From Alkaliflexus imshenetskii DSM 15055 (lineage in GTDB: Bacteria > Bacteroidota > Bacteroidia > Bacteroidales > Marinilabiliaceae), in the NCBI RefSeq assembly GCF_000517065.1, contig NZ_KI912105.1:2304820-2368819 (forward strand): a stretch of 64,000 nucleotides of DNA, in the 5' to 3' direction. The notes under the pieces were generated by a model. The model did not search any database. It was not told where the DNA came from and saw only the letters and a list, made by a program, of their open reading frames with translations. The position numbers were made by a program, and so were the translations under genes. Positions 27,427 through 37,540 of the stretch are shown in pieces (positions within the stretch are counted from its first letter, which is position 1; each line of letters begins with the position of its first letter).

Positions 27427-28926
27427 ATGAGCAACAGAGTCTATATTTTCGACACCACTTTACGGGATGGCGAACAGGTTCCCGGCTGTCAGTTGAATAC
27501 CATTGAAAAGATTGAAGTGGCACGTCAACTGGAGAAACTGGGAGTGGACATTATTGAAGCCGGGTTTCCGGTCTCGAGTCCGGGAGATTTCAACTCTGTG
27601 GTGGAGATTTCCAAAGCCGTTTCAAATCCCACCATCTGCGCCCTTACCCGCGCCGTAAAAAAAGACATTGAAGTGGCAGCTGATGCACTTCAGTTTGCAA
27701 AGCGGGGACGAATCCACACCGGTATCGGAACCTCGCCCTATCACATCTACAACAAACTAAACTCCAACCCCGAAGAGATTATTCAACGTGCCATCGATGC
27801 CGTTAAATACGCACGCAAATTTGTGGATGATGTCGAGTTTTATGCCGAAGATGCTGGTCGTTCAGACAATGAGTATTTGGCTCGCGTTATCGAAGCGGTT
27901 ATTAAAGCCGGTGCCACGGTTGTAAATATTCCGGATACAACAGGCTATTGCCTGCCCGCAGAATATGGTGCAAAAATCGCTTATCTGGTAAACAACGTAC
28001 CAAATATCGACAAAGCAATTATTTCAACACACTGCCATAACGATCTTGGCATGGCCACTGCCAATAGCATCAGCGGCATTATAAACGGCGCCCGTCAGGT
28101 GGAGGTAACCATGAATGGTATTGGTGAACGTGCCGGCAACACTTCGCTCGAAGAGGTTGTGATGACCCTTAGATGTCATAAGGATTTGGAGTTTGAAACC
28201 AATATCGACAGTAAGCAAATCATGAAAACCAGCAAACTGGTTTCTACTTTGATGCGCATGCCTGTGCAACCCAATAAGGCCATTGTAGGCCGCAATGCGT
28301 TTGCCCACTCATCCGGAATCCATCAGGATGGCGTATTGAAGAATCGTGAGAACTATGAAATCATCGATCCGGTGGAAGTAGGCGTTAAAGAGTCGTCCAT
28401 TGTGCTGACCGCCCGTAGCGGACGTGCAGCCATTAAGCATCGCCTGAGTGTGCTGGGATATGAACTGGAGCCCATTGAGCTTGACGAGTTGTACCATAAG
28501 TTCCTGGAACTGGCCGATAAGAAAAAGGATGTTACCGACGAAGACCTTGAAATCCTTGTAGGACGCGACAAGGAGGAAGACACACCAAGACCTTTGAAAC
28601 TGGTCTCATTACAAGTTACTTGCGGTAAATCAACCATACCTACAGCAACAGTACAGGTAAGTTTTCATGGTGACGTGTTTACCGAAACAGCCATCGGAAA
28701 TGGCCCCATCGATGCGGCCTTTACCGCCGTAAAAGCCCTCGTGAAACGAAGAGTGAGACTGGAGGAGTTCCTGATACAGGCCATTCATCGTGGTAGCGAC
28801 GATGTAGGCAAAGTTCATGTGCAGATTGAACACAAAGGCAGCACCTACTATGGATTTGCTGCGCACACCGACATTGTTACCGCATCGGTTGAGGCTTTCC
28901 TTGATGCATTGGGTCACATAGAATAG
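27427..28926 (+). CDS. leuA: 2-isopropylmalate synthase
   Basis: First committed enzyme of leucine synthesis, condensing acetyl-CoA with 2-oxoisovalerate. The 499-residue protein has the DRE-TIM barrel with [16 protein letters not shown] near residues 9-24, [14 protein letters not shown] near 138 and the metal histidines in [14 protein letters not shown] near 201; the C-terminal regulatory (LeuA dimer) domain begins near 385 and contains the leucine-feedback fold. This is the canonical copy, in contrast with the second LeuA-like gene downstream. The 176 bases before it contain no clear promoter, so it is probably part of the ilv transcript. Confidence 0.95.
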   Translation: MSNRVYIFDTTLRDGEQVPGCQLNTIEKIEVARQLEKLGVDIIEAGFPVSSPGDFNSVVEISKAVSNPTICALTRAVKKDIEVAADALQFAKRGRIHTGIGTSPYHIYNKLNSNPEEIIQRAIDAVKYARKFVDDVEFYAEDAGRSDNEYLARVIEAVIKAGATVVNIPDTTGYCLPAEYGAKIAYLVNNVPNIDKAIISTHCHNDLGMATANSISGIINGARQVEVTMNGIGERAGNTSLEEVVMTLRCHKDLEFETNIDSKQIMKTSKLVSTLMRMPVQPNKAIVGRNAFAHSSGIHQDGVLKNRENYEIIDPVEVGVKESSIVLTARSGRAAIKHRLSVLGYELEPIELDELYHKFLELADKKKDVTDEDLEILVGRDKEEDTPRPLKLVSLQVTCGKSTIPTATVQVSFHGDVFTETAIGNGPIDAAFTAVKALVKRRVRLEEFLIQAIHRGSDDVGKVHVQIEHKGSTYYGFAAHTDIVTASVEAFLDALGHIE

Positions 28927-29020
28927 ATGTCGTATAACCGATTGCTTCCATATTCTCCTTTGTCAGAAATGTGGAATGCACCGGTTACAGAATAATATAA
29001 CCTTTTAAAATTCAAATACC

Positions 29021-30424
29021 TTGGCAGGAAAAACACTTTTCGACAAAATCTGGGAGAAACACGTGGTGAATAACGTGGAGGGTGGTCCCAGTGTATTGTA
29101 CATCGATCGTCATTTGATCCATGAAGTAACCAGTCCACAGGCTTTTGCCGGACTCAAAGCGCGCGGGATTAAAGTGCGCCGTCCCGATAAAACCATCGCG
29201 ACGCCCGACCATAATATCCCAACCATGGATCAACATTTACCTATTCATGACGAGTTGAGCCGCTTTCAGGTGAATAAACTGAAGGAGAATTGTGAAGAGA
29301 ACGGGGTGCAGATGTATGGACTTACGCACCCATACAATGGTATTGTTCACGTTGTTGGTCCTGAACTGGGACTTACACAGCCCGGAATGACCATTGTGTG
29401 CGGCGATAGTCACACTTCAACCCATGGTGCTTTCGGAAGTATTGCTTTCGGTATAGGTACCAGCGAAGTTGAGATGGTGCTGGCCACGCAGTGTCTGATG
29501 CAATCTCGCCCAAAAACCATGCGTATCAATGTAGAAGGAAAGCTCCAGAAAGGCGTTACATCTAAAGATATCGTGCTATACGTTATCTCTCAGATTTCAA
29601 CCGGAGGTGCAACCGGCTACTTTGTTGAGTTTGCAGGCTCTGCCATTCGTTCACTCTCCATGGAGGCCCGCATGACCATTTGTAATATGAGTATTGAGAT
29701 GGGTGCACGGGGTGGTATGATTGCGCCCGACGAGATTACATACGAGTATGTGAAAGGCCGCGAATTTGCTCCCAAAGGAGCCGATTGGGACAAGAAACTG
29801 GCTGAGTGGAAACAGCTGCCATCAGATGCCGATGCGAAGTTCGACAAGGAGCTTACTTTTAAAGCTGAAGATATTGAGCCAATGATTACGTATGGCACAA
29901 ATCCCGGCATGGGAATTGGCATTACAGGAAGCATACCTAAACTTTCCGACATCGACAAAGCATCACAAAACACCTTTAAAAAGTCGCTCGACTATATGGG
30001 TTACAACGATGGTGATGCCATGATTGGTAAGAAGGTAGATTACGTGTTTGTTGGAAGCTGTACCAATGGCCGTATCGAAGACTTGCGTGCCTTTGCCGCT
30101 TTTGTGAAAGGGAAGAAAAAAGCCGACAATGTAGTTGCATGGATTGTTCCCGGAAGTAAGCAGGTTGAGAAGCAGGCCATTGAAGAGGGTCTGAAAGAGG
30201 CTCTTGAAGCAGCCGGTTTTGAGTTGCGTCAACCGGGTTGTTCTGCCTGTCTTGCCATGAACGATGATAAAATTCCGGAAGGTCTGTATGCTGTATCTAC
30301 TTCAAACAGAAATTTTGAAGGACGTCAGGGCCCTGGTGCACGCACCATGCTGGCCAGCCCGCTAACAGCTGCAGCTGCCGCAATCACAGGTGTAATTACC
30401 GATCCCAGAAGTTTTCTTTCGTAG
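29021..30424 (+). CDS. leuC: 3-isopropylmalate dehydratase, large subunit
   Basis: Aconitase-family subunit carrying the [4Fe-4S] cluster that isomerises 2- to 3-isopropylmalate. The 467-residue protein has [20 protein letters not shown], and the cluster cysteines in [13 protein letters not shown] and [11 protein letters not shown]. The start is a TTG at 29021: the family N-terminus [16 protein letters not shown] begins exactly there and there is no ATG nearby, so an unusual start codon is likely. It lies 94 bases after leuA and 52 bases before its small subunit leuD. The same heterodimer may also act on citramalate (see the second synthase). Confidence 0.96.
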   Translation: MAGKTLFDKIWEKHVVNNVEGGPSVLYIDRHLIHEVTSPQAFAGLKARGIKVRRPDKTIATPDHNIPTMDQHLPIHDELSRFQVNKLKENCEENGVQMYGLTHPYNGIVHVVGPELGLTQPGMTIVCGDSHTSTHGAFGSIAFGIGTSEVEMVLATQCLMQSRPKTMRINVEGKLQKGVTSKDIVLYVISQISTGGATGYFVEFAGSAIRSLSMEARMTICNMSIEMGARGGMIAPDEITYEYVKGREFAPKGADWDKKLAEWKQLPSDADAKFDKELTFKAEDIEPMITYGTNPGMGIGITGSIPKLSDIDKASQNTFKKSLDYMGYNDGDAMIGKKVDYVFVGSCTNGRIEDLRAFAAFVKGKKKADNVVAWIVPGSKQVEKQAIEEGLKEALEAAGFELRQPGCSACLAMNDDKIPEGLYAVSTSNRNFEGRQGPGARTMLASPLTAAAAAITGVITDPRSFLS

Positions 30425-30476
30425 CACACATTTCTGGTTTAAGATAAGGAATTTGTAATATTTAAAAGTAGTTAAG

Positions 30477-31067
30477 ATGCCTATAGATAAATTCGTCACA
30501 CTTGAATCGTCATGTGTGCCGCTACCCATAGAGAACGTTGATACGGACCAGATTATTCCCGCACGGTTCCTCAAGGCCACTACACGCGACGGTTTTGGTG
30601 ATAATTTGTTTTGCGATTGGAGATATGATAAAAACGGTAATCCAAAGGCCGATTTCGTGTTGAACAAACCAATTTATTCTGGCGAGATACTTGTTGCCGG
30701 AAAAAACTTTGGTAGTGGTTCGAGCCGTGAACATGCGGCGTGGGCCATTGGAGGATACGGCTTTAAAGTGGTTGTATCCAGTTTTTTTGCCGATATCTTT
30801 AAAAACAATGCACTCAACAACGGGATTTTACCGGTTCAGATTTCAGATGCTTTTTTGGCTCAGATTTTTGAAGCTGTAGATGCCGATGCCAAAACCATCA
30901 TTAAGATAGATCTTGAGAACCAGACAATTTCAGTGCCTTCAAGGAGCATTTCAGAAAAATTTGATATCAATCCATACAAGAAGAAGTGCCTGATTAATGG
31001 GTATGACGATATCGACTACCTGATCAGTATTGCAGATGAAATTGAAGCCTGGGAAGCAAAAGCTTAA
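30477..31067 (+). CDS. leuD: 3-isopropylmalate dehydratase, small subunit
   Basis: The swivelling domain that completes the LeuCD active site. The 196-residue chain contains [20 protein letters not shown] and the substrate loop [20 protein letters not shown], followed by [21 protein letters not shown], all typical. The length matches the bacterial LeuD. It follows leuC closely and precedes the second LeuA-like gene by 120 bases. Confidence 0.96.
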   Translation: MPIDKFVTLESSCVPLPIENVDTDQIIPARFLKATTRDGFGDNLFCDWRYDKNGNPKADFVLNKPIYSGEILVAGKNFGSGSSREHAAWAIGGYGFKVVVSSFFADIFKNNALNNGILPVQISDAFLAQIFEAVDADAKTIIKIDLENQTISVPSRSISEKFDINPYKKKCLINGYDDIDYLISIADEIEAWEAKA

Positions 31068-31187
31068 TTTGAAGTTGTTTATATCCGGTTCCGGAGACTG
31101 GCTTCAGTTTCCGGAATCATTTTCCCTCTAAATCACCCTACCGGATGTGTCGGTTGTGGCACTTCGTTTACACAAATCTATAGAAAA

Positions 31188-32723
31188 ATGACCATCGTAG
31201 AAGTAATGGATACCACCTTGCGCGACGGTGAACAAACCACCGGCGTGTCGTTTAGCGAGGTTGAAAAACTGACGATAGCCCGTTTATTGCTTGAAGATTT
31301 AAAGGTTAATCGCATCGAAGTGGCTTCGGCTCGTGTTTCCGATGGCGAGTTTCGCGCTGTCAAAAGAATCACCGAATGGGCCCGAAAGCACAATTGTCTG
31401 GACAGGGTCGAAATTCTCGGGTTTGTTGACAAGACGGTGTCTCTCGACTGGATAGAAGAGGCTGGAGGGAAGGTTATTAACCTACTCACGAAAGGATCGC
31501 TTAAGCATCTTCAGGGACAGTTACGCAAAACGCCTGATGAACATCTTACCGACATCCAATTTGTAATTGATGAAGCCGAAAAGCGTGATATACAGGTAAA
31601 TGTATATCTTGAAGATTGGTCCAACGGCATGCTGAGTTCACGCGACTATGTGTACTACATGATTGACTATCTGAGCAAAGCCAACGTACGCCGAATTATG
31701 TTGCCCGACACTTTAGGGATTCTAAACCCCGATCAGGCCTACGCTTTCTGTAAGGAGATGGTCGACAGATATCCCGGTGTCCATTTCGATTTTCATGCCC
31801 ACAACGACTATGATTTTTCGGTGGCTAATGTTTATATGGCACTAAAAGTGGGCGTTAAGGGTATTCATACCACCATTAATGGCTTGGGCGAGCGGGCTGG
31901 TAACGCTCCACTGGCGAGTGTTCTCGGAATGATGAACGATCATCTCAAGCTACCTAATTCCCTGGAAGAGTCTAATCTGACCAAAGTTTCCAGAATGGTG
32001 GAATCCTTCAGCGGTGTTCGGATACCTGCCAATAAGCCTTTAACCGGAGAGTATGTGTTTACGCAGTGTAGTGGAGTACATGCCGATGGCGACAATAAAG
32101 ACAATCTCTATTTTAATCAACTGATGCCTGAGCGATTTGGGCGGGTGCGTCGTTATGCGCTTGGTAAAACATCGGGCAAGGCCAATATTCTTAAAAACCT
32201 TGAGGAGTTAGGTATTGAACTCACTGCCGATGACATGAAGAAGGTTACCCAGCGTGTTATTGAACTTGGCGATAAAAAAGAGACTGTCACCACAGAAGAT
32301 CTTCCATACATTATTTCGGATGTGCTCAAAAGTGAAAGCACTCGAGAAAATATTAAGTTGTTGAATTACAGCCTCAGTTTGGTTCGTAAGATGAAACCGG
32401 TGGCAAGCATCAGGTTGCAGATAAATGAAGATACTTTTTTTGAGACTGCTGTAGGCGATGGCCAATACGATGCGTTTATGAAGGCACTCTGGAAGATCTA
32501 TGACCGCCTTGGTCGTGAACATCCGGTATTAACCGATTACTGGGTGTCAATTCCTCCCGGAGGAAAAACAGATGCATTGGTTGAAACGGTTATTACCTGG
32601 GATTTCAAGGGACAGGAGTTTAAAACTCGTGGACTGGATCCCGATCAAACTGAAGCTGCCATCAAGGCTACGCTTAAAATGCTGAACATCATTGAAAATG
32701 ATGAGGTTAAATTTAAAGGGTAA
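31188..32723 (+). CDS. Second LeuA-like synthase (2-isopropylmalate/citramalate synthase family)
   Basis: A 511-residue member of the DRE-TIM acyltransferase family with a C-terminal LeuA-type regulatory domain. The barrel start [18 protein letters not shown], the metal site HAHNDYDFSVANVYMAL and NGLGERAGNAPLASVL show an active-looking enzyme. It differs from the leuA copy in the substrate region: leuA has [13 protein letters not shown], here the segment is YLEDWSNGMLSSRDYVYY. Possible functions are (R)-citramalate synthase (pyruvate plus acetyl-CoA, leading to isoleucine), a second isopropylmalate synthase or a homologous chain-extension enzyme. The position between leuD and leuB, whose products also act on citramalate, and the lack of a threonine deaminase in the cluster favour the first. 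The specificity is inference. Confidence 0.88.
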   Translation: MTIVEVMDTTLRDGEQTTGVSFSEVEKLTIARLLLEDLKVNRIEVASARVSDGEFRAVKRITEWARKHNCLDRVEILGFVDKTVSLDWIEEAGGKVINLLTKGSLKHLQGQLRKTPDEHLTDIQFVIDEAEKRDIQVNVYLEDWSNGMLSSRDYVYYMIDYLSKANVRRIMLPDTLGILNPDQAYAFCKEMVDRYPGVHFDFHAHNDYDFSVANVYMALKVGVKGIHTTINGLGERAGNAPLASVLGMMNDHLKLPNSLEESNLTKVSRMVESFSGVRIPANKPLTGEYVFTQCSGVHADGDNKDNLYFNQLMPERFGRVRRYALGKTSGKANILKNLEELGIELTADDMKKVTQRVIELGDKKETVTTEDLPYIISDVLKSESTRENIKLLNYSLSLVRKMKPVASIRLQINEDTFFETAVGDGQYDAFMKALWKIYDRLGREHPVLTDYWVSIPPGGKTDALVETVITWDFKGQEFKTRGLDPDQTEAAIKATLKMLNIIENDEVKFKG

Positions 32724-32837
32724 CATCGCTTTGCATAAGTGTAGCATTCAGGTTTGATTTCAGATGTCAGGTAACAGCGAGGAGAATATATAAACATCGA
32801 GATATACATCAAACAGAAAATAAAAAAATCGAATATA

Positions 32838-33908
32838 ATGAAACTCAACATTGCAGTTTTGGCCGGTGATGGTATCGGCCCGGAGATTATTGATCAGGCC
32901 ATCAAGGTGGTGGACGCAATATGTGAAAAAAAAGGCCATACAGCTACGTACACAAAAGGTCTTGTGGGCGCCACCGCTATTGATCAGACCGGCAATCCAT
33001 ATCCCGATGAGACGCACGAGCTGTGTATGAATTCTGATGCCGTACTTTTTGGTGCCATTGGTGATCCAAAATTCGACAACGATCCCAAAGCTAAGGTACG
33101 ACCTGAGCAGGGACTTTTGGCCATGCGCCAAAAACTGGGACTTTATGCCAACATACGTCCAGTGAGTACTTTCCCTTCATTATTGCACAAATCGCCACTG
33201 CGTGCCGACCTGGTTGAAGGTGCCGATTTTGTCGCTATTCGCGAATTAACCGGAGGTATTTATTTCGGACGCCCGCAAGGGCGGTCTGAGAATGGTGAAA
33301 CAGCCTATGATACCTGCGTATATACAAAATCTGAAATTGAGCGTATTTGCAAGCTGGCATTTGAGTTTGCAGGGAAGCGCCGTAAAAAGCTTACCGTGGT
33401 AGATAAAGCCAACGTATTGGCCACCTCACGCCTTTGGCGCGAAACGGTTCAGGCTATGGCACCTGCCTACCCCGACATCGAAGTAGAGTATATGTTTGTA
33501 GACAATGCTGCCATGCAAATTATTCAGTGGCCAAAGCGCTTTGATGTAATGGTAACAGAAAATATGTTTGGCGATATTCTTACCGATGAGGCCAGTGTAA
33601 TAACTGGGTCACTTGGGTTGCTGCCATCGGCAAGCGTGGGAATACATACTTCTGTTTTTGAACCTATCCATGGTTCTTATCCGCAAGCAGCAGGGAAAAA
33701 TATTGCCAATCCCGTGGCCACCGTTTTGTCGGCTGCGCTTATGTTTGAGTATGCTTTTAATTTGAAAGAGGAGGCTGAACTGATCCGCAAGGCTGTAGAT
33801 GCGTCACTTGAGCAAGGTGTTGTTACCGAAGATATTGATAAAACCAAGCCATATAAAACATCTGAAGTTGGTGATTGGTTGGCAGCTTACATACGTAAAA
33901 ATGCCTGA
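32838..33908 (+). CDS. leuB: 3-isopropylmalate dehydrogenase
   Basis: NAD-dependent oxidative decarboxylase of leucine synthesis. The 356-residue protein has [16 protein letters not shown] at the N-terminus, [15 protein letters not shown] (substrate-binding arginines), [15 protein letters not shown] with the catalytic lysine, and [20 protein letters not shown] with the metal-binding aspartates. The ELTGG sequence and the leu context separate it from isocitrate dehydrogenase. It is the last gene of the locus and is followed by a hairpin at 33932-33957. Confidence 0.96.
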   Translation: MKLNIAVLAGDGIGPEIIDQAIKVVDAICEKKGHTATYTKGLVGATAIDQTGNPYPDETHELCMNSDAVLFGAIGDPKFDNDPKAKVRPEQGLLAMRQKLGLYANIRPVSTFPSLLHKSPLRADLVEGADFVAIRELTGGIYFGRPQGRSENGETAYDTCVYTKSEIERICKLAFEFAGKRRKKLTVVDKANVLATSRLWRETVQAMAPAYPDIEVEYMFVDNAAMQIIQWPKRFDVMVTENMFGDILTDEASVITGSLGLLPSASVGIHTSVFEPIHGSYPQAAGKNIANPVATVLSAALMFEYAFNLKEEAELIRKAVDASLEQGVVTEDIDKTKPYKTSEVGDWLAAYIRKNA

Positions 33909-33931
33909 ATCTAAATTGTCAAATACACAGA

Positions 33932-33957
33932 GAAGCCGGTTTTTTCAGACCGGCTTC
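33932..33957 (+). terminator. Probable terminator after leuB
   Basis: A perfect 9-base-pair stem (GAAGCCGGT with ACCGGCTTC) and an 8-base loop, 24 bases after the leuB stop. The T-run that follows is weak (TTCGTT), so termination may be partial. Confidence 0.6.
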
Positions 33958-34094
33958 TTCGTTATCCGGGAAACGCCGTTGCGTTTCAACTTTCCGGATT
34001 CCCTGTGTTTATCTGTTGATGTCCAAAGGTCATAAGGGTTGCGTCCTATAGCTCAATAAAATCAAGTCAAAATGTAAAAATGGCGGCCAGGTTG

Positions 34095-34125
34095 TTGTCA
34101 CGCTTTGGTTTAGCCTGTATATTTG
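34095..34125 (+). promoter_or_regulatory. Promoter of the thioredoxin-fold lipoprotein pair
   Basis: TTG at 34095-34097, a 20-base spacer and TATATTTG at 34118-34125, an exact Bacteroidota-type promoter, 22 bases before the ATG at 34148. Confidence 0.6.
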
Positions 34126-34147
34126 TGGCATTCAAAATTATGACACC

Positions 34148-35257
34148 ATGTTTCGACTCATTTTAACGTTGTTGGTTGCCGCTTTTATCTGGTCCTGTGG
34201 CACCAAAAAGGAACCTCCTCTTTTGTCCGGCTTGATGTGGGGAGGAGAAGGCAACAGGTTGATAGTGAAATGTGCCAGAAATCCGATGGAGCTCTCTGAT
34301 ACCATTATAATAGATCATTTGGGAGAGTTTTACTGGAATCCTGACAGCATCTGCACCGGATTTTATCGTTTGGAGAAGCTTACCGGTGAGGGCATCTTGT
34401 TGGTGTTTAAGGATAATGAGAAGATTTATGTGGACGCCCAATACATCAATTTTCCGGAAAATGTTAAAGTTACAGGCTCTCCTTATAGTAATGGTTTCTA
34501 TTTAATTGAGCAAAACAGCCGCAATTGGCTTGAGGCGATGAATAAAATTACTGCGGTAACCAACGATTCCGGATGGATTGCCAGGAGGGAGGCTGTGAAC
34601 TTTCTGAAATCTGACATCGATTCGGTGAATGCTTCGTTTCGGAAGCGTGCGCTCGAGATTTCATCCTCACCCCTCGAGAGGATGTATGCCCTTCTACAGG
34701 AGGCCGGTAATTACCGTTTGTTTGACCCGTGGGATGACCGACAGCTCTTTTTTCAGGTGGACTCAGCCGTTAACTGGTACTCAGGCTTACCCGAAGTGGA
34801 TCAGTTTCGCCGAAGCGTGAGTGTCATCCGGCACATGGATGAGATGGATCGGCTGCTTGCTCCAGGCAGCATTTTTCCACGTATTGAGAATGTAACCTTA
34901 CGTGACACCATAGATGTGCTGAGGCAACTCGGTAGTCCGCTCTATCTTGAATTGGTGTGTGCCGATGATAGGATGCCTGTTTCAATCTGGCAAAGACATT
35001 CAGGAATCCTCGACAGGTACAAACGGGCAGGATTAACTGTCTGTTCAATGATGCTGGATTCCGTTCAAATGAGTCAACTCAATGTGGCCGATGGCTTCAA
35101 CTCCGGGTTTGAGGCCAGTGATGAATTTGTGCTTCAGGCTCTTGGCATAAGAAGCATTCCTGCTAATTTTGTGCTTGACAATGATGGGGTTATAGTTGCC
35201 CGTAATGTGTGGCAGCAAAACCTTGAGAAGGTTCTGGATTTATTACTGAAAAAATAA
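34148..35257 (+). CDS. Lipoprotein with a degenerate thioredoxin-like C-terminal domain
   Basis: A 369-residue probable lipoprotein; the N-terminus ends in the lipobox-like IWSC, giving Cys17 as the lipidated residue. The N-terminal region resembles the DUF4369 beta domain (HLGEFYWNPDSICTGFYRLE), the middle is helical, and the C-terminal 120 residues look like thioredoxin: LGIRSIPANFVLDNDGVIVA with the cis-proline near 338 and a final helix. The position where CXXC would be (near LELVCADDRMPVSIW) has no such motif. Expected location is the periplasmic face of a membrane. It is followed after 37 bases by a homologue with the same loss, and both probably share the promoter at 34095. Confidence 0.72.
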   Translation: MFRLILTLLVAAFIWSCGTKKEPPLLSGLMWGGEGNRLIVKCARNPMELSDTIIIDHLGEFYWNPDSICTGFYRLEKLTGEGILLVFKDNEKIYVDAQYINFPENVKVTGSPYSNGFYLIEQNSRNWLEAMNKITAVTNDSGWIARREAVNFLKSDIDSVNASFRKRALEISSSPLERMYALLQEAGNYRLFDPWDDRQLFFQVDSAVNWYSGLPEVDQFRRSVSVIRHMDEMDRLLAPGSIFPRIENVTLRDTIDVLRQLGSPLYLELVCADDRMPVSIWQRHSGILDRYKRAGLTVCSMMLDSVQMSQLNVADGFNSGFEASDEFVLQALGIRSIPANFVLDNDGVIVARNVWQQNLEKVLDLLLKK

Positions 35258-35294
35258 TCTATATTTACCACTTAATTGAAAAATTAGCCTTTTT

Positions 35295-36461
35295 ATGAAG
35301 CAGATTGCTTTTATTTTATTGCTCGTTGCTGTAGTAACCGGTTGTGCCAAAAAGCCGCAATTCGTTGTTGAAGGTCAGATTGAGAATGCTGCCGGACAAA
35401 AAGTGTTGCTCTATCGGATGGATTTGAACCGTGATGTAGCCATCGACAGTGTTACAATTAAAAGGGATGGTTCTTTTAAATTTCGCCAGCCAGCGCTTTC
35501 TGAACCTACTTTCTTAAAACTTTCACTAAGTCCAACCAGCTTTATAACTCTTTTGGCTGATACCACTGAGCACATTGTTGTGCGAGGAGAGAGCGCTTCT
35601 TTTGCCAGAAGATATGTGGTAGAAAACTCTACAGGTTCACGCCACGTTCAGACTTTAAAGCGCGATGTGACCCGTTTAAGAACTGTGCTCGACAGTCTGG
35701 TGAATCACTATAACACTTTGTCTGATGAACAGAAATCGGCCAATCTTGAACGTATTGGGCTGGAAATGGATCAACATTTGGCAGACTATAAAAAGCGGGT
35801 GGGTGAATTTGTTATGGATAATCCCCGCTCCTTTGCCAGTTATTATGCCCTGTTTCTAACCTTGAGTGATGGAAGTATGGTAATGAATGTAATGGATAAA
35901 AAGGATCAGGTCTATTTTGCCATGCTCGCTACCAGCCTAAATCTGCTTTATCCCGATTCAGAAAGAGTACGCCACCTATACGACTTTGTGCTTAATGTAA
36001 AGGTAGAAGAGCGACGTGCCCGTATGCTCGAAGCGTTGATGGAAACCGAAGGTTCTGATTTGCCCGAAATTGTTGCCGCAAACGCACAAGGGGTGGATGT
36101 ACCACTTTCATCTTTACGTGGCAAAGTTATTTTAATTTCGTTCTGGGCATCTTGGGATGGCGCATCGCGACGCGAAAACCAAACCCTCAAAAGAATGTAT
36201 CAGCGATATAAAAACCGGGGCTTCGAAATTTATCAAATTGGACTGGAAAGGAGCCGTGTGCTATGGGAAAATGCGTTGGTTCAGGATGAAATTGATTGGA
36301 CAAGCGTAACCGAAATGCAGTACACCGATTCTTATGCAGCGCGCGTGTATAATATTCAGCAGCTTCCTGCCAACTATCTGATAAGCCGAGATGGCGAGAT
36401 TATAGGCAAAGACCTGTTTGGCAGCCGTTTGGAAGAGCGCTTAAGAGAAATATTCAAATAG
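35295..36461 (+). CDS. DUF4369/thioredoxin-like lipoprotein with the redox cysteines replaced
   Basis: A 388-residue lipoprotein (lipobox VVTGC, Cys17). Residues 25-120 look like the DUF4369 domain (VEGQIENAAGQKVLLYRMDL); the C-terminal 130 residues are an AhpC/TSA-Redoxin or TlpA-type thioredoxin domain: LSSLRGKVILISFWASWDGA, then RRENQTLKRMYQRYKNRGFE and the cis-proline loop LPANYLISRDGEII. The active site is FWASWDGAS where relatives have FWASWCGPC, so both cysteines (positions 288 and 291) are Asp and Ser. The fold is kept, but disulfide chemistry is not possible. It is adjacent to a paralogue with a similar loss. It ends in a strong terminator. Confidence 0.82.
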   Translation: MKQIAFILLLVAVVTGCAKKPQFVVEGQIENAAGQKVLLYRMDLNRDVAIDSVTIKRDGSFKFRQPALSEPTFLKLSLSPTSFITLLADTTEHIVVRGESASFARRYVVENSTGSRHVQTLKRDVTRLRTVLDSLVNHYNTLSDEQKSANLERIGLEMDQHLADYKKRVGEFVMDNPRSFASYYALFLTLSDGSMVMNVMDKKDQVYFAMLATSLNLLYPDSERVRHLYDFVLNVKVEERRARMLEALMETEGSDLPEIVAANAQGVDVPLSSLRGKVILISFWASWDGASRRENQTLKRMYQRYKNRGFEIYQIGLERSRVLWENALVQDEIDWTSVTEMQYTDSYAARVYNIQQLPANYLISRDGEIIGKDLFGSRLEERLREIFK

Positions 36462-36488
36462 GATGTTGTAAAAAACTTTATATCGTAG

Positions 36489-36522
36489 AAAGGCAGACAG
36501 TTTAGTTGTTCTGCCTTTTTTC
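36489..36522 (+). terminator. Intrinsic terminator of the lipoprotein pair
   Basis: A perfect 9-base-pair stem (AAAGGCAGA, 36489-36497, with TCTGCCTTT, 36510-36518) and a 12-base loop followed by a T-run, 27 bases past the preceding stop codon. Confidence 0.8.
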
Positions 36523-36686
36523 ATTTACAATAGGTTCAAATTCCGACTTTCAACAACAAGTGGAGATAACTTGTTTTAGAGCGCTATAGGATCACACTGG
36601 GTGATCATTTAATTTTTTTTGACAATTTCTGAATATTTGGCTGGTTCGTTTTATTGATTCACAATGCATTACATAATGTGAATATG

Positions 36687-36719
36687 TTTGGAAAATGGAA
36701 TAAAAAACTAATATCTTTG
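36687..36719 (+). promoter_or_regulatory. Promoter of the lpxH-KAS III pair
   Basis: TTTG at 36687-36690, a 21-base spacer and TATCTTTG at 36712-36719. The transcript would start about 38 bases before the TTG start codon at 36764, which helps support that start. Confidence 0.6.
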
Positions 36720-36763
36720 CGCACGGATTTTAAACGACCATTATTTTAGTTGTATCAACGGTT

Positions 36764-37519
36764 TTGGAACAGCGCAAAAAGATATATTTCGCATCAGATG
36801 TGCATTTAGGTGCTCCTACCATTTCTGATCCGGTAGCCCATGAACGCCGGTTTGTCCGATGGCTCGATTCCATTAAGGATAGCGCAGCAGAGATCTATCT
36901 GCTAGGCGATATTTTTGATTTTTGGTTTGAATACAAGAAAGCCATTCCTCGTGGTTATTCCCGTTTTATAGGCAAGCTCTGTGACCTCACCGACTCGGGC
37001 ATTCCGGTGCATTTCTTCACCGGTAATCACGACATCTGGATTTTTGATTATCTGCCTACCGAAACCGGTATTACCATGTATCGCAAGCCTCTGGTGCGGG
37101 ATTTTGATGGTAAAAAGTTCTTTCTTGCCCACGGCGATGGACTTACATCTTTCGAAAAATCATATAGTAGACTGAAAGCCATATTTACGAATCCTTGGGC
37201 TCAAAAACTGTTTCGGCTCATCCACCCGGATTTGGGCGTGTGGATAGCTACCACCTGGTCGCGCAAAAGCAGGGAGAAAAACCTTGAATCGCATGGATCT
37301 GTATTTCAGGGGGAACAAAATGAGTGGCTGGTTGTTTGGTCAAAAGAAATCCTTAAGGAAACACATTATGATTATTTCATTTTTGGTCACAGGCATTTGG
37401 CCATGGAGATAGATTTAAAGGAAAATAGTAAATTGATATATCTGGGTGATTGGGTGGCGCATTTTTCGTATGGAGAGTGGGATGGCCAGAATTTTCATCT
37501 GAAATTTTATAAAGAGTAA
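36764..37519 (+). CDS. lpxH: UDP-2,3-diacylglucosamine diphosphatase, LpxH type
   Basis: Metallophosphoesterase that cleaves UDP-2,3-diacylglucosamine in lipid A synthesis. The 251-residue protein contains the metal-site motifs ASDVHLGAP, LLGDIFDFWFEY, FTGNHDIWIFDY, AHGDG and FGHRHLAMEI in the usual order. I use the TTG start at 36764 because it gives a normal N-terminus and the promoter lies just upstream; no suitable ATG was found. It is followed after 22 bases by a ketoacyl-ACP synthase gene. A lipid A role agrees with a Gram-negative organism; some Bacteroidota have several LpxH-like proteins, so the specific reaction is slightly uncertain. Confidence 0.88.
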   Translation: MEQRKKIYFASDVHLGAPTISDPVAHERRFVRWLDSIKDSAAEIYLLGDIFDFWFEYKKAIPRGYSRFIGKLCDLTDSGIPVHFFTGNHDIWIFDYLPTETGITMYRKPLVRDFDGKKFFLAHGDGLTSFEKSYSRLKAIFTNPWAQKLFRLIHPDLGVWIATTWSRKSREKNLESHGSVFQGEQNEWLVVWSKEILKETHYDYFIFGHRHLAMEIDLKENSKLIYLGDWVAHFSYGEWDGQNFHLKFYKE

Positions 37520-37540
37520 ATTAATTTTGATTCGTATAGC

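Larger units (their letters stand above)
36462..36763. other. Intergenic region with a terminator and the lpxH promoter
   Basis: About 300 bases; the first part holds the terminator 36489-36522 and the end holds the promoter 36687-36719. The AT-rich middle shows nothing else. Confidence 0.5.

Noticed and set aside
32838-33908. Isocitrate dehydrogenase as an alternative to leuB
   Set aside because: The ELTGGIYFG motif, the length of 356 and the position behind leuCD indicate isopropylmalate dehydrogenase.
33799-34035. Open frame of 78 codons at the end of leuB
   Set aside because: Out of frame with leuB and translating through the terminator hairpin; a shadow.
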